Of a DNA stretch of 64,000 bases, positions 16,504-24,135 are shown piece by piece. Below the pieces are notes generated by a model. The model was not told the origin of the DNA, searched no databases, and was given only the letters and a program-made list of their open reading frames with translations. The first letter of the stretch is position 1, and each line of letters starts with the position of its first letter. Position numbers and translations under genes: made by a program. Origin of the DNA: Microbacterium sp. GCS4 (GTDB taxonomy: Bacteria; Actinomycetota; Actinomycetes; Actinomycetales; Microbacteriaceae); assembly GCF_001262495.1 (NCBI RefSeq), contig NZ_LGYE01000001.1, positions 1,178,001 to 1,242,000 of the forward strand. Direction: 5' to 3'.

Positions 16504-16691
16504 CAGGAGGTTCGCCGCCCCGTGAAGACGTCGGCGAGGCTGCGGACGTCGAGCTTGCCCGAGGCGATGCGACCCACGAGCGCTCCGATCCCGGCGAGCA
16601 CGGCGACGAGGAGGAATCCCCAGAAGCCGAAGGCCAGGGCGGCGAGCGCCAGGAGGGCACCGATCAGGGCGCCAGTGGTCGTGGGGCTCAT
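16503..16691 (-). CDS. Small membrane protein (DUF2273-like)
   Basis: A 62-residue protein with two closely spaced hydrophobic helices (residues 8-45) and a basic end (TGRRTS). Small proteins of the DUF2273 type sit in Asp23 operons of firmicutes and actinobacteria, and this one matches in size and place. It overlaps the Asp23 gene by ATGA and the next gene by TGATG. Confidence 0.75.
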   Translation of the reverse strand: MSPTTTGALIGALLALAALAFGFWGFLLVAVLAGIGALVGRIASGKLDVRSLADVFTGRRTS

Positions 16692-17203
16692 GAGACGCGC
16701 GACTCCTCGTTGTCGGAGTTGTCGTCACCGGGCACGTGCACGTCGTTGACCTCGACGTTGACCTCGACGACCTCGAGGCCGACGAGACGCGTGATCGCAC
16801 CGGCGACTGCGGCGCGGACGTTGTTCGCGACCTCCTGGATGGGAGCCGGGTACTCGACGACGATGGTGATGTCGGCGGCGGCCTGGGTCTCCCCGACCTC
16901 GACCTTCACACCCTGCGCGAGGTCGGTCGCGTTGATCACGTCGCGGATCGCACCGAAGGCACGGGCTCCGCCGCCACCGAGCGCGTACACGCCGGGGATC
17001 TCACGAGCCGCGATGCCGGCGACCTTCGCGACGACGCCATCGGCGATCGTCGTGGTGCCCGCGGCGTTCACGTCGGACGGGACCCGCGAGGTCGAGAACG
17101 ACGAGGCGCGATCGACGCGTCCCGCGGGCTTCGCCGCTGCGGTGGTGTCGGCCAGCTCCTTCTCGGCGGGGCTGGTGCTGTTCTTCTGGTCCTGCGTTGC
17201 CAT
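16688..17203 (-). CDS. Asp23/Gls24 family envelope stress response protein
   Basis: A 171-residue Asp23-family protein. The first 48 residues are a polar, probably disordered tail; the conserved domain covers about 49-158, with TTIADGVVAKVAGIAAREIPGV at its start (here split: TTIADGVVAKVAG, then IAAREIPGV) and DITIVVEYPAPIQEVANNVR later. In Staphylococcus Asp23 is a membrane-associated protein linked to cell-envelope homeostasis. It is the first of five overlapping genes. AGGA lies 8 bases before the ATG. The promoter must lie in 17204-17400. Confidence 0.9.
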   Translation of the reverse strand: MATQDQKNSTSPAEKELADTTAAAKPAGRVDRASSFSTSRVPSDVNAAGTTTIADGVVAKVAGIAAREIPGVYALGGGGARAFGAIRDVINATDLAQGVKVEVGETQAAADITIVVEYPAPIQEVANNVRAAVAGAITRLVGLEVVEVNVEVNDVHVPGDDNSDNEESRVS

Positions 17204-17825
17204 GACGAGTCCTATCTGTATCGACGGCCGGCAGGTTCCCAGAGGGCCGGCCGGGAGCGTGTGTCTGTGTCGCTCATAGATAAGACGGGTGAGGTGCGGG
17301 ATTCGTCACAAAGAAGTTCGGGGAAGTTCTGGCGTCGTCCTCGCGGCGCCGGTGCGGACGGTCGCACGAAACGGTCAGCGGTCTTCTTCTGCGCGGGAAT
17401 CGGACGGTGACTGGTCGTTGTCTTCGGGCAACGCGCGCAGTGTTCGTCCGATCCCACTCAGCTCAGGGAGGATGCAGAGGACTGCGATGAAGCCGATCGT
17501 GAGGGCCACACCGACGACCGCATCCACGAACACCTCGCGAACGAAGCAGACGAGCAAGACTTCGCCGCAAAGGCATTCCCCCCTCTTGAAGCAAGAGAAC
17601 GTTCGTCAGGCGAACGAGCTTGGTGGCGTGCCCGGCGATTGGACATCTCGCTTCGACGTGGATGGCTCCGCCGCACGCCCGCGCGGAGCGACCACGACCT
17701 CCTATGCCTCTGTCAGCGTGCTTGTCTTCGAGGGTCCGCTGGACGCCGATATTTCCTGATGTCGGCCGAGCGTCAGCGCCAAAGGCCTTCCCCACCAGTG
17801 CGCCGTCCGCGGTACATTCGGCCCC
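17204..17825. other. Intergenic stretch at the left edge of the accessory island
   Basis: About 620 bases without a firm gene. It must hold the Asp23 operon promoter; a direct repeat GAACTTCCCCGAACTTC is readable on the minus strand near 17305. A 21-codon leftward frame (17212-17277) ends inside the Asp23 leader. On the plus strand, 17586-17759 could code about 57 residues ending LVFEGPLDADIS, with fair codon bias but no recognisable family, so it may be a remnant. The TACATT box of the next gene is at 17813. Confidence 0.5.
17375..17533 (-). CDS. Possible small membrane protein
   Basis: A frame of about 52 codons encodes one hydrophobic helix (VDAVVGVALTIGFIAVLCI) and an acidic, polar tail ending AEEDR. 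The composition looks protein-like. Start codons are only GTG (17533 or 17527) or TTG (17557), and the ribosome site is weak. It would run ahead of the Asp23 operon. I keep it at low confidence. Confidence 0.35.
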   Translation of the reverse strand: MFVDAVVGVALTIGFIAVLCILPELSGIGRTLRALPEDNDQSPSDSRAEEDR

Positions 17826-18092
17826 ATGGAGATCACCCGGTACGACGGTAACGGCAACGAGCTTCGTCCAGGTCTGCGCAGCCGCCACCGACACAACTCC
17901 GAGAACCTGAAGTTTGAGATCTACACCGTGCTGGACGCAGTCGGACCGGACAGCTGGCATGCAGAAGTCGAGCTCTTCCACGAGGTCATCATCCACGTCC
18001 CCGACCCGTTCCCGGATCACATCGCGGCGTTGAGGGCAGCTGAGGCGGCGCTCCGGCAGCGCGCTATCGAGGTCTTCCGCGAACCGCGCTGA
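17826..18092 (+). CDS. Small hypothetical protein
   Basis: An 88-residue soluble protein of unknown function with a mixed alpha/beta pattern: two beta strands (FEIYTVLDAV and EVELFHEVIIHV) then a helix of about 25 residues rich in Ala and Arg. The ATG lies 7 bases after a TACATT box, so transcription is probably leaderless, and the third codon positions are GC-rich, both arguing that it is real. It is convergent with the ABC permease gene, 25 bases from its end. Confidence 0.65.
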   Translation: MEITRYDGNGNELRPGLRSRHRHNSENLKFEIYTVLDAVGPDSWHAEVELFHEVIIHVPDPFPDHIAALRAAEAALRQRAIEVFREPR

Positions 18093-18117
18093 CGGAAGCA
18101 TGTGCCGATACCAGCCG

Positions 18118-19269
18118 TCAGGCGCGCAGGAGTTCGCTCGGGGAGACTCGAGTCGCGGCCCACGCGGGGATGAGCGCACTGATGCATCCCAGTACCGCTG
18201 CGGCGCCGGGTAGGACAAGCAGAACCGTGGGCAGGATGAACATGGGGTATGACCCTGCGCTGACTGCGGCCGCGACGAGTGTGCCGACAAGGAATCCGAC
18301 AACCCCGCCGAGTGCGCCGACGATGGTGCCTTCTACGACGATCTGGCCGGAGACGAAGGACCGGGTGTACCCCAGGGCAAGGTAGAGGCCCATCTCTCGA
18401 CGACGTTCCGTCAGCGACGCGAAGGTCGTGGCGGCAAGCGTGAGGAAGGCCGTGGCGCCGGCGATGATTCCAATGAGACCGGTGAGGCTGGTGCCTCTGT
18501 TCAGAATCTCGGTTCGCAGTTCTTGTGCACTAGGGGAACTGAGCACGGTGACCGTATCCGGAGCCGCGGGTTCTATGGCGAGTGCGATTCGCTGCTGGAG
18601 GCGTTTGGTCACGTTCCCCTCGGTGGACACGGTGATGACCCGGTTGTCCGGAAGATACCCGCCGGCCTTCGCGGAGTCAGGCGGGAACACCACACTGGCC
18701 GACATCCATGCCTCGTCGCTCGCGATGATCCCGATGACCGTGAACTCGCGCCCGTCGATGAGCACGGGGCCAGCTGCCACATCCGGGTACTCCAGCTCCC
18801 TGGCAACACGAGTACCGAGATAGACGACGCCCTCCTCTCCGGAGATGACTTCGTCTGCGCCGAGGCCACCGGACTTCACGGTCGCGTCGCCCGTTCGCAG
18901 TCCGCTGGGTGTGGCCACCCCGATGGCGGACTCGACCGTCCGATCCGTCCTCGGGTTCGTGATGACGACGGAACCGTCGGTGCGGTCCGGGGGGACGAGT
19001 GTGCCTGCGTCAACGACCTGCGGTTGGGAGCCCAGCACGCTGAGGAGCGTTGATTCCTCGGCCTCCCAGGAAGTTGCAGGGAGCAGCACGGTGATGCGGG
19101 AGCTTGTGGCCGACTCCAGTCGGGCGGTGACGGCCTCAGACGAGCCGACCGCTAACGATGACGGGATGACGACCGCGGCAACGCCTGCGCCGACGACAAC
19201 GAGGGAGACGAGGTTTCGTCGCCATCGTCGGATGACGGATTTCACCGCGAGGCGCACCGTGCCGCTCAC
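18118..19269 (-). CDS. ABC transporter permease, MacB/FtsX type
   Basis: A 383-residue permease with the MacB plan: one N-terminal helix (about 20-42), an extracytoplasmic domain of some 210 residues, then three helices (about 265-375) with the motif RRREMGLYLALGYTRS and a C-terminal VSPSELLRA. MacB-type systems do not move substrate through the membrane; they use ATP to drive extracytoplasmic changes that expel or release peptides, toxins or lipoproteins. It overlaps the ATPase gene by ATGA and is the last gene of the five-gene operon. Confidence 0.88.
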   Translation of the reverse strand: MSGTVRLAVKSVIRRWRRNLVSLVVVGAGVAAVVIPSSLAVGSSEAVTARLESATSSRITVLLPATSWEAEESTLLSVLGSQPQVVDAGTLVPPDRTDGSVVITNPRTDRTVESAIGVATPSGLRTGDATVKSGGLGADEVISGEEGVVYLGTRVARELEYPDVAAGPVLIDGREFTVIGIIASDEAWMSASVVFPPDSAKAGGYLPDNRVITVSTEGNVTKRLQQRIALAIEPAAPDTVTVLSSPSAQELRTEILNRGTSLTGLIGIIAGATAFLTLAATTFASLTERRREMGLYLALGYTRSFVSGQIVVEGTIVGALGGVVGFLVGTLVAAAVSAGSYPMFILPTVLLVLPGAAAVLGCISALIPAWAATRVSPSELLRA

Positions 19270-19946
19270 GAGGTGACGCTTTCAGCCAGACCGTCCCGGA
19301 CGCGTATCCGCCGCATGCATCGCGCGGCGAGTTCCTCGTCATGTGTGACGATGACGACCGCGGTGGACGGTGACACGGAGGAGAGCAGGGCGTCGACCAC
19401 TATCGCCCCGTTTGCACTGTCCAGGTTGCCGGTGGGCTCATCACAGAGGAGAAGGCGCGGCTCACGGACGAGCGCTCGGGCGATGGCCACCCGCTGCTGC
19501 TCGCCTCCGGAAAGAGTCCGCGGGTAGGCGTCACGGTGGTTGGTGAGGCCGAGCGCTGTGACATGTTCGCGGACGCGTGCCCGCCGAGATGCCGGCTTCT
19601 CATCTTGTTGGTGCAGCCCCAGCGTCACGTTCTCTTCAACAGTCAGGTGGGGTACGAGGTGGAACGCCTGGAAGATGAACGAGATCTCCGCGCGTCGAGC
19701 GTGAGCAACAGCCCGGGGCGTGACCGAGAGGGCGTCGCGTCCGAGGATGTCGAGCGTGCCTGCGGTGGGGGTCTCCAACATTCCCAACATGCTGAGCAAC
19801 GTTGTCTTGCCGGATCCGCTGGGCCCCACGATGGCGACGGACGTGTTCGCTTCGATGGTGAACGTCGCAGACCTGACCCCCTGCTCGCCCGGCTCGAACA
19901 CTCGGCGCGCATTCTCGGCGGTGACGAGGGCGCTGGGCTCATCCAA
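19266..19946 (-). CDS. ABC transporter ATP-binding protein, MacB/LolD type
   Basis: A 226-residue ATPase with Walker A GPSGSGKTT at 41-49, a Q-loop FIFQAFHLVPHL, signature LSGGEQQR, Walker B LLLCDEPTGNLDS and the H-loop in VIVTHDEE. It belongs to the MacB/LolD/FtsE group that pairs with FtsX-like permeases. The start is TTG at 19946, eight bases inside the end of the adaptor gene, so translation depends on coupling. It forms the motor for the downstream permease. Confidence 0.92.
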   Translation of the reverse strand: MDEPSALVTAENARRVFEPGEQGVRSATFTIEANTSVAIVGPSGSGKTTLLSMLGMLETPTAGTLDILGRDALSVTPRAVAHARRAEISFIFQAFHLVPHLTVEENVTLGLHQQDEKPASRRARVREHVTALGLTNHRDAYPRTLSGGEQQRVAIARALVREPRLLLCDEPTGNLDSANGAIVVDALLSSVSPSTAVVIVTHDEELAARCMRRIRVRDGLAESVTS

Positions 19947-21060
19947 GGAGGATGACCTTCATGCCGTCGACGATTCCCTCGCCAGTGACTGCACAGTATC
20001 CACCCGCGCAGAGTGTGACCTCGACGGGGCGGTCACGACCCTTGCCCGATCCCGATGAAGGTTCCCGTATGAACGTCGCTCCGTCGGCGGTCTCACGGAT
20101 CGCGGTCGATGGCACTCGCAGCGCGTCCTCGGGCGAGCTTTCGACGATGACTTCCGCAGTTTCTCGGAGGTCTTGTTGCGCCTCAGCGGGGATACCGTCG
20201 AGCACGTACCACCGCCGCGAATCGCTCGCATCCGTCTCCTCCTCATCCGAGACATCAAGGATGGGCGTGGTGGGATCACCGATGGTCGCGGGGATCTCTG
20301 CACCGGAGGACGTCGACAGGGTCAGGGCAAGGCCGGTGAGATCCTGCTCAGCATCGCTGGCTACGGCAACTGCCGTGCTTTGAGAGTTCAGGACGCATTT
20401 CAGGCTGTCTGCTGTCTGTCCCACCCGTCCGCAGTCGCTCCCGACGATGACGGGTGTCGAGGCAGCGAAGACATACCGAGACAGCGGAAGGCCCGTGTCG
20501 CGCCAGTTCTCCGCGCGTGCCCCGTCGGCCGTGACGACGGCGAAGTTGCGGCTCTTGTAGTGCTCGAAGAGGGCGCCGGCAGTGGACGGCCCGAACACGC
20601 CCGCCTTGTCGTCGATGGTGAGGCCAGTTCGACGGAGGTACTCCTGCAGCTGGGCGACGTCTCCGCCCTCAGCGCCCTGAGCCAGGCTGCGATACGCGGG
20701 AAGCGCCCCTTGAATCACTATGACCGGTTGTTCGCTCACACTCAGCAGCACCCCGCCGTCGTCAACCGTCGCCGGTGCGACGCCAGTGACGATCCCGACG
20801 CCGAACTGCGCTGCGGGAACCTCCAACGTCGACAGGGGCCTCGTGTGCACGTCAACCGATAGCGCCTTCTGCACCGATCCCGTATCGACGGATGCGACCA
20901 CATCTACGGGCGCTTCGTCGGTCGCCTGGGTGACTTGGAAGTTGCCGACACCGATGACGACCAGCACTCCCACTGAGGCGACCGCGATGACCAGCGCGGT
21001 GACAACCGAGGCGACGGTGATGAGAACTGATGCGCGTGCTCGCCGCTTCATGTCACCCAT
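19939..21060 (-). CDS. Membrane-anchored adaptor with a peptidoglycan-binding domain
   Basis: A 373-residue protein with an N-terminal membrane anchor (15-38), a region like the barrel part of MacA/HlyD adaptors (40-125), and a PG_binding_1-type motif at 126-168 (GAEGGDVAQLQEYLRRTGLT). The C-terminal part (IREPSSGSGKGRDRPVEVTL and VTGEGIVDGMKVIL) matches the membrane-proximal end of adaptors. Two Cys (in SDCGRVG and LKCVLN) may form a disulphide. ATG at 21060 lies inside the lipoprotein gene end; ATG at 21051 is an alternative. It probably links the ABC pump to the wall. Confidence 0.8.
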   Translation of the reverse strand: MGDMKRRARASVLITVASVVTALVIAVASVGVLVVIGVGNFQVTQATDEAPVDVVASVDTGSVQKALSVDVHTRPLSTLEVPAAQFGVGIVTGVAPATVDDGGVLLSVSEQPVIVIQGALPAYRSLAQGAEGGDVAQLQEYLRRTGLTIDDKAGVFGPSTAGALFEHYKSRNFAVVTADGARAENWRDTGLPLSRYVFAASTPVIVGSDCGRVGQTADSLKCVLNSQSTAVAVASDAEQDLTGLALTLSTSSGAEIPATIGDPTTPILDVSDEEETDASDSRRWYVLDGIPAEAQQDLRETAEVIVESSPEDALRVPSTAIRETADGATFIREPSSGSGKGRDRPVEVTLCAGGYCAVTGEGIVDGMKVILLG

Positions 21061-21970
21061 TGATGATGTCGACAGCTCGCTCCTTCACGAGCTGCAGCTC
21101 CTCCTGCATCGCCAGAAGCCTACCCTCGTTGGCTTTCAACCAATCGGCGGACTGGCTCGCGAAAGTGGAAGCGACAGTGTCACGGAGGTCCACCTCGGTC
21201 TGACAATTGAAGTCCGCTTCCGCCAGCGCCTGCTCCTCAGAGCTGGGGGCTTCCCCGGGGGCGCGGTAGGTCCCGAAAAGTTCTAGCGCGAGCGCCGGGG
21301 CGTCGAAGTCGTTGACGTCGTAGCCCTGCGCGTCCATGCACTTTTCGTAGTCGGGCGCGAGCGCAGAGACCTGGGCGTCACGTTCGTTACCGGCGTCGCC
21401 CGCGGTCGACAGATACTCGTTCACGAGGCCCGCGAACGCCAGCGCGTCCTCGACGGAGCCGTACAAAGCTGTCTGAGCGTCGGCGATGCAGCCTTCCTTT
21501 GATGTGGAGAGCTTCATGCCGTTGTCGAGGCTGACTTCGATCTGCTCCCCGCCGTCGGGACCGAACAGCGCGCTGTAGTACTTCTCACGGTCGCTGCTGC
21601 TCAACGACTTCTCCCACTCGCTGACGACATCCGCTCCCTCGCTGATGGTCGTGGCGTACCCCGTCCGTCGAGCCTCGTCTGCGGACGAGAACAGGTTCGA
21701 CAGCCCGTAGGACAGCGGGGTGGACTGCGCAGCATCCGAGTCGAACGGCATGTTCAACCCGGCTGCTCGCACGCATTCTTGAACGCTGAGCGCTTGGGCG
21801 ATGCTGATCTCCGGCGGAAACGCGGTGAGGGTAGATGCGGCATCGAGTGTCTCCTCGGAGATGTCGCCTGCGTCTGCCCCTCCGGTGCAACCGGCAAGAA
21901 GTAGGGCCGAGCCCAGGCCCGCAACCATGATGAGGTTGCGGACCTGAACCCGAGAGTTGATGCGTGTCAT
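21053..21970 (-). CDS. Lipoprotein of unknown function in the MacAB-like operon
   Basis: A 305-residue lipoprotein: basic start, hydrophobic core and lipobox LLAGC with the acylated Cys28. The mature part is acidic and largely helical with paired Cys (QECVRAAG, EGCIADAQ, EKCMDAQG, FNCQTEV), which could form two disulphides. I do not recognise the family. It lies 10 bases after the secreted-peptide gene and overlaps the adaptor by eight bases. Given the operon, it could be an immunity or receptor protein; this is only a suggestion from context. Confidence 0.82.
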   Translation of the reverse strand: MTRINSRVQVRNLIMVAGLGSALLLAGCTGGADAGDISEETLDAASTLTAFPPEISIAQALSVQECVRAAGLNMPFDSDAAQSTPLSYGLSNLFSSADEARRTGYATTISEGADVVSEWEKSLSSSDREKYYSALFGPDGGEQIEVSLDNGMKLSTSKEGCIADAQTALYGSVEDALAFAGLVNEYLSTAGDAGNERDAQVSALAPDYEKCMDAQGYDVNDFDAPALALELFGTYRAPGEAPSSEEQALAEADFNCQTEVDLRDTVASTFASQSADWLKANEGRLLAMQEELQLVKERAVDIING

Positions 21971-21980
21971 GAAGGTGTGC

Positions 21981-22322
21981 TCACGCCTTGCGGTAGTGAT
22001 CGATCTTGTTGTTGTTGCCGCTGAAGCTGCTTACGCTCGCGCCGGCGGGGATGTACGCCAGCGTCTCCTCCTGACCGAACGCGGTGTTGTTCTTCGCGTT
22101 GTAGTTCTTGCTGGTCTTGTTCTGCGCGGAGTTGGTGACGTCGTCGGGAACCTCGACGAAATCGCCGTTTCCTCCCTGCCAGGTCGTTCCGCCGTAGCTG
22201 TTGGCGTCGTACGAGCACATGTTGCTGGTGTTGCATGTCGCCGCGTGAGCGGGGGCGACTCCGAGGCCGACCATCAGAGCGGCTGCGGCAGCTGCGGTGA
22301 TGGCGCCGGTCTTCTTCTTCAC
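21981..22322 (-). CDS. Secreted small crystallin/peptidase-inhibitor I36-like protein
   Basis: A 113-residue protein with a clear Sec signal peptide cut after APAHA (27), giving a mature protein of 86 residues. It has one Cys pair (Cys30 and Cys36, CNTSNMC), a VPDDV turn near 58-62, NSAQNKTSKNYN and a second half ending IPAGASVSSF..NNKIDHYR; this two-motif layout resembles the gamma-crystallin-like fold of peptidase inhibitor family I36. The start is GTG at 22322 with AAGGAG 8 bases upstream; the frame extends further up without support. It is the first gene of the MacAB-like operon. Alternatives are a bacteriocin or a signal protein. Confidence 0.75.
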   Translation of the reverse strand: MKKKTGAITAAAAAALMVGLGVAPAHAATCNTSNMCSYDANSYGGTTWQGGNGDFVEVPDDVTNSAQNKTSKNYNAKNNTAFGQEETLAYIPAGASVSSFSGNNNKIDHYRKA

Positions 22323-22903
22323 AGCGGTTCTCCTTGAATCAGGGGCTATGAGTGAATGAGGCCTCAGGGTCTTTCTAGCTGTGGATGACGCCGTCGTCTG
22401 TCCGCCATATGGGGGACACGGACACGCAGAGTAACGGGTCGTCAGGCAAGTCGGGCAGAGATCCTCCGGAGCACCGGCGGACACGGCCCGTGATTTGTCC
22501 GGTTCAGAGTGCATTTGCGAGCGAGACCAGTGGCGGGCGCACATCGAGGGACGACTCGGAATAGCAACCTTGAAGCATTCTGAGATACCGGAATGAAACT
22601 GCCGAGTTCGGATATCCCGCGCCGGATCATCTCCCTCCGTCCATGACGAAGCCATCGTCGTCACCGTCGACTCCGGTGGACCTCCTCACAGGATCTACCC
22701 TCGATGCCATCGAGAACGACCAGCGCAGAAAGCGACTGCGCTCTGGAAACCGGGCTGCAACCGTTCACGATGTCCTCGACACCAAAATGGTTCTGATGAG
22801 TTGCGACAGAGATCGCTGCCATCACGGTCCGGTAGCGGCTGACCGGGGACAGTCTGCATGGGGTCACGATCGCCTGCCGGGCTACTGGCGCAACGACAAG
22901 AAG
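22323..22903. other. Long leader and intergenic region before the secreted-peptide operon
   Basis: About 580 bases with no gene I can support. Open frames on both strands run into the tRNA or have no ribosome site. The 22400-22417 palindrome and the AAGGAG site next to 22322 are the only clear signals; the promoter for the leftward operon must be here. The stretch is less GC-rich than its surroundings. Confidence 0.6.
22400..22417. promoter_or_regulatory. Palindromic operator candidate upstream of the secreted-peptide operon
   Basis: GTCC-G-CCATATGG-G-GGAC is an 18-bp near-perfect palindrome (one mismatched pair) with a perfect CCATATGG core, 78 bases before the GTG start. No regulator gene is adjacent, so the binding protein would be encoded elsewhere. 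Confidence 0.5.
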
Positions 22904-22927
22904 GAGCCCGGCCGATGGCCGGGCTCT
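22904..22927 (-). terminator. Terminator after tRNA-Tyr
   Basis: GAGCCCGG and CCGGGCTC form an 8-bp stem with an 8-base loop, about 40 bases beyond the tRNA-Tyr 3' end on the minus strand, followed by a short CCTTCTTG run. Confidence 0.65.
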
Positions 22928-22964
22928 TCCTCCAACATGTCGCCTATGACGCGACTCAACACAT

Positions 22965-23048
22965 GGTGGCGAGTGAGGGATTCGAACCCCCGAATGCAGT
23001 GCAGTCTGATTTACAGTCAGATCCCTTTGGCCGCTTGGGTAACTCGCC
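22965..23048 (-). tRNA. tRNA-Tyr (anticodon GTA), CCA encoded
   Basis: An 84-base class II tRNA on the minus strand: acceptor GGCGAGT with ACTCGCC, anticodon loop CTGTAAA, a variable arm, T-loop GTTCGAAT, discriminator A and an encoded CCA (22965-22967). Its 3' end faces the accessory island at 17.2-22.9 kb. I found no repeated copy of the tRNA end at the other boundary. Confidence 0.95.
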
Positions 23049-23134
23049 AATGCGCGCCCGTCCGACTTCTTCAGCCAACCGGGGGCACGAGTCACAATCA
23101 TACCTGTCCGCGGCGACCCTGAGAAATCGAGGGC

Positions 23135-24055
23135 TCAGCTGCCGTGCACGCCCCTCTCGGACTCGCGCAGCGACTCCGGCGTCCGCAGCAGGCCGCCCTC
23201 CGCGCGGACGGTCGCCGCTGCGACCTCCATCGCACGATCGAGCAGTTCCTGCCAGCCTTCGACTGCCCCAGGCGTGCCGTCGACCAGCCCCGCCGACACC
23301 GCTGCAAGGGTCGCATCGCCCGCGCCGACCGTGTCGACGACGCGGCCGGGCAGCGTCGCGATCGGCGCGCGTACCGCGCCGGCATCCGTCTCGAGGATCG
23401 CGCCATCCGCACCCGCAGTGGCGAGCACGGCGCGCACGCCGAGTCCGCGCAGCCGTGTACGCAGGGTGTCGAGGTCTCCGTCATAGAGCAGGGCCGCGTC
23501 ATCCGCCCCGACCTTCACGATCGCCGTGTCGGCAACGAGGCGCTCGAATCCGCGCACGAACTCGGCGCGGTCGCTCAGCATGCCCGACCGCGGGTTCGGG
23601 TCGATCGCGAGGCGCGCGCCGCCCACGGCATCCGCGAGCGCGTCGACCTCGTCCGGAACATCGAACGGGAAGCAGCTGATCGCGACCAGCGACGCCTGCG
23701 CGATCGCCGTCCGCGCTTCCTCGGAGTACCGGATGCTGCGCCGCTGCGCCGCCTCGTTGAAGAGGTACACGGGTTCGCCGTCGGACCCGCGTTGCACGAT
23801 GGCGCGGGACGACCCGCGCGGAGCCGGCGTCTCGATCAGACGCACCCCGTGATCGACCAGGTACTCGCGGATGTGCGCTCCCGCCTCGTCGTCGCCGACC
23901 ATCGCGATGAGCGCGGTGTCGACGCCGAGACGACGGAGTCCGACCGCGACGTTGAGGGCCGCGCCGCCGACCAGCTCGCGCACGCCGGCGTCATCCCGGA
24001 TCTCGTCGATGAGGGCGTCGCCGATGACGACCGCTGCGGGGGAATCAGTGCTCAT
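23135..24055 (-). CDS. PfkB family carbohydrate kinase
   Basis: A 306-residue sugar kinase of the PfkB/ribokinase fold. The N-terminal GGAALNVAVGLRRLG (30-44) is the first signature and DTVGAGDAT (241-249) the second, with catalytic Asp247 in the anion hole. Fructokinase or a related activity is most likely from overall similarity, but the substrate is not determined. The ATG follows a TAGTCT box by 7 bases, so it is probably leaderless and monocistronic. Confidence 0.88.
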   Translation of the reverse strand: MSTDSPAAVVIGDALIDEIRDDAGVRELVGGAALNVAVGLRRLGVDTALIAMVGDDEAGAHIREYLVDHGVRLIETPAPRGSSRAIVQRGSDGEPVYLFNEAAQRRSIRYSEEARTAIAQASLVAISCFPFDVPDEVDALADAVGGARLAIDPNPRSGMLSDRAEFVRGFERLVADTAIVKVGADDAALLYDGDLDTLRTRLRGLGVRAVLATAGADGAILETDAGAVRAPIATLPGRVVDTVGAGDATLAAVSAGLVDGTPGAVEGWQELLDRAMEVAAATVRAEGGLLRTPESLRESERGVHGS

Positions 24056-24135
24056 TCAGCCGAGACTACCGGCCCGGGGAGCGCGATACGCCGCGAATGA
24101 CGGCCCGCGGCGACGGGGGCGAGTACGGTGGGGCC

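Noticed and set aside
17212-17457. Open frame of 81 codons ahead of the Asp23 gene
   Set aside because: No ribosome site, odd composition and overlap with the expected promoter; only its last 21 codons might be a leader peptide.
21981-22322. Lactococcin-972-type bacteriocin
   Set aside because: The operon plan is similar, but the peptide lacks that family's sequence pattern and has an I36/crystallin-like layout with Cys.
22643-23122. Open frame of 159 codons on the plus strand before the PfkB gene
   Set aside because: It runs through the tRNA-Tyr gene and has no ribosome site.
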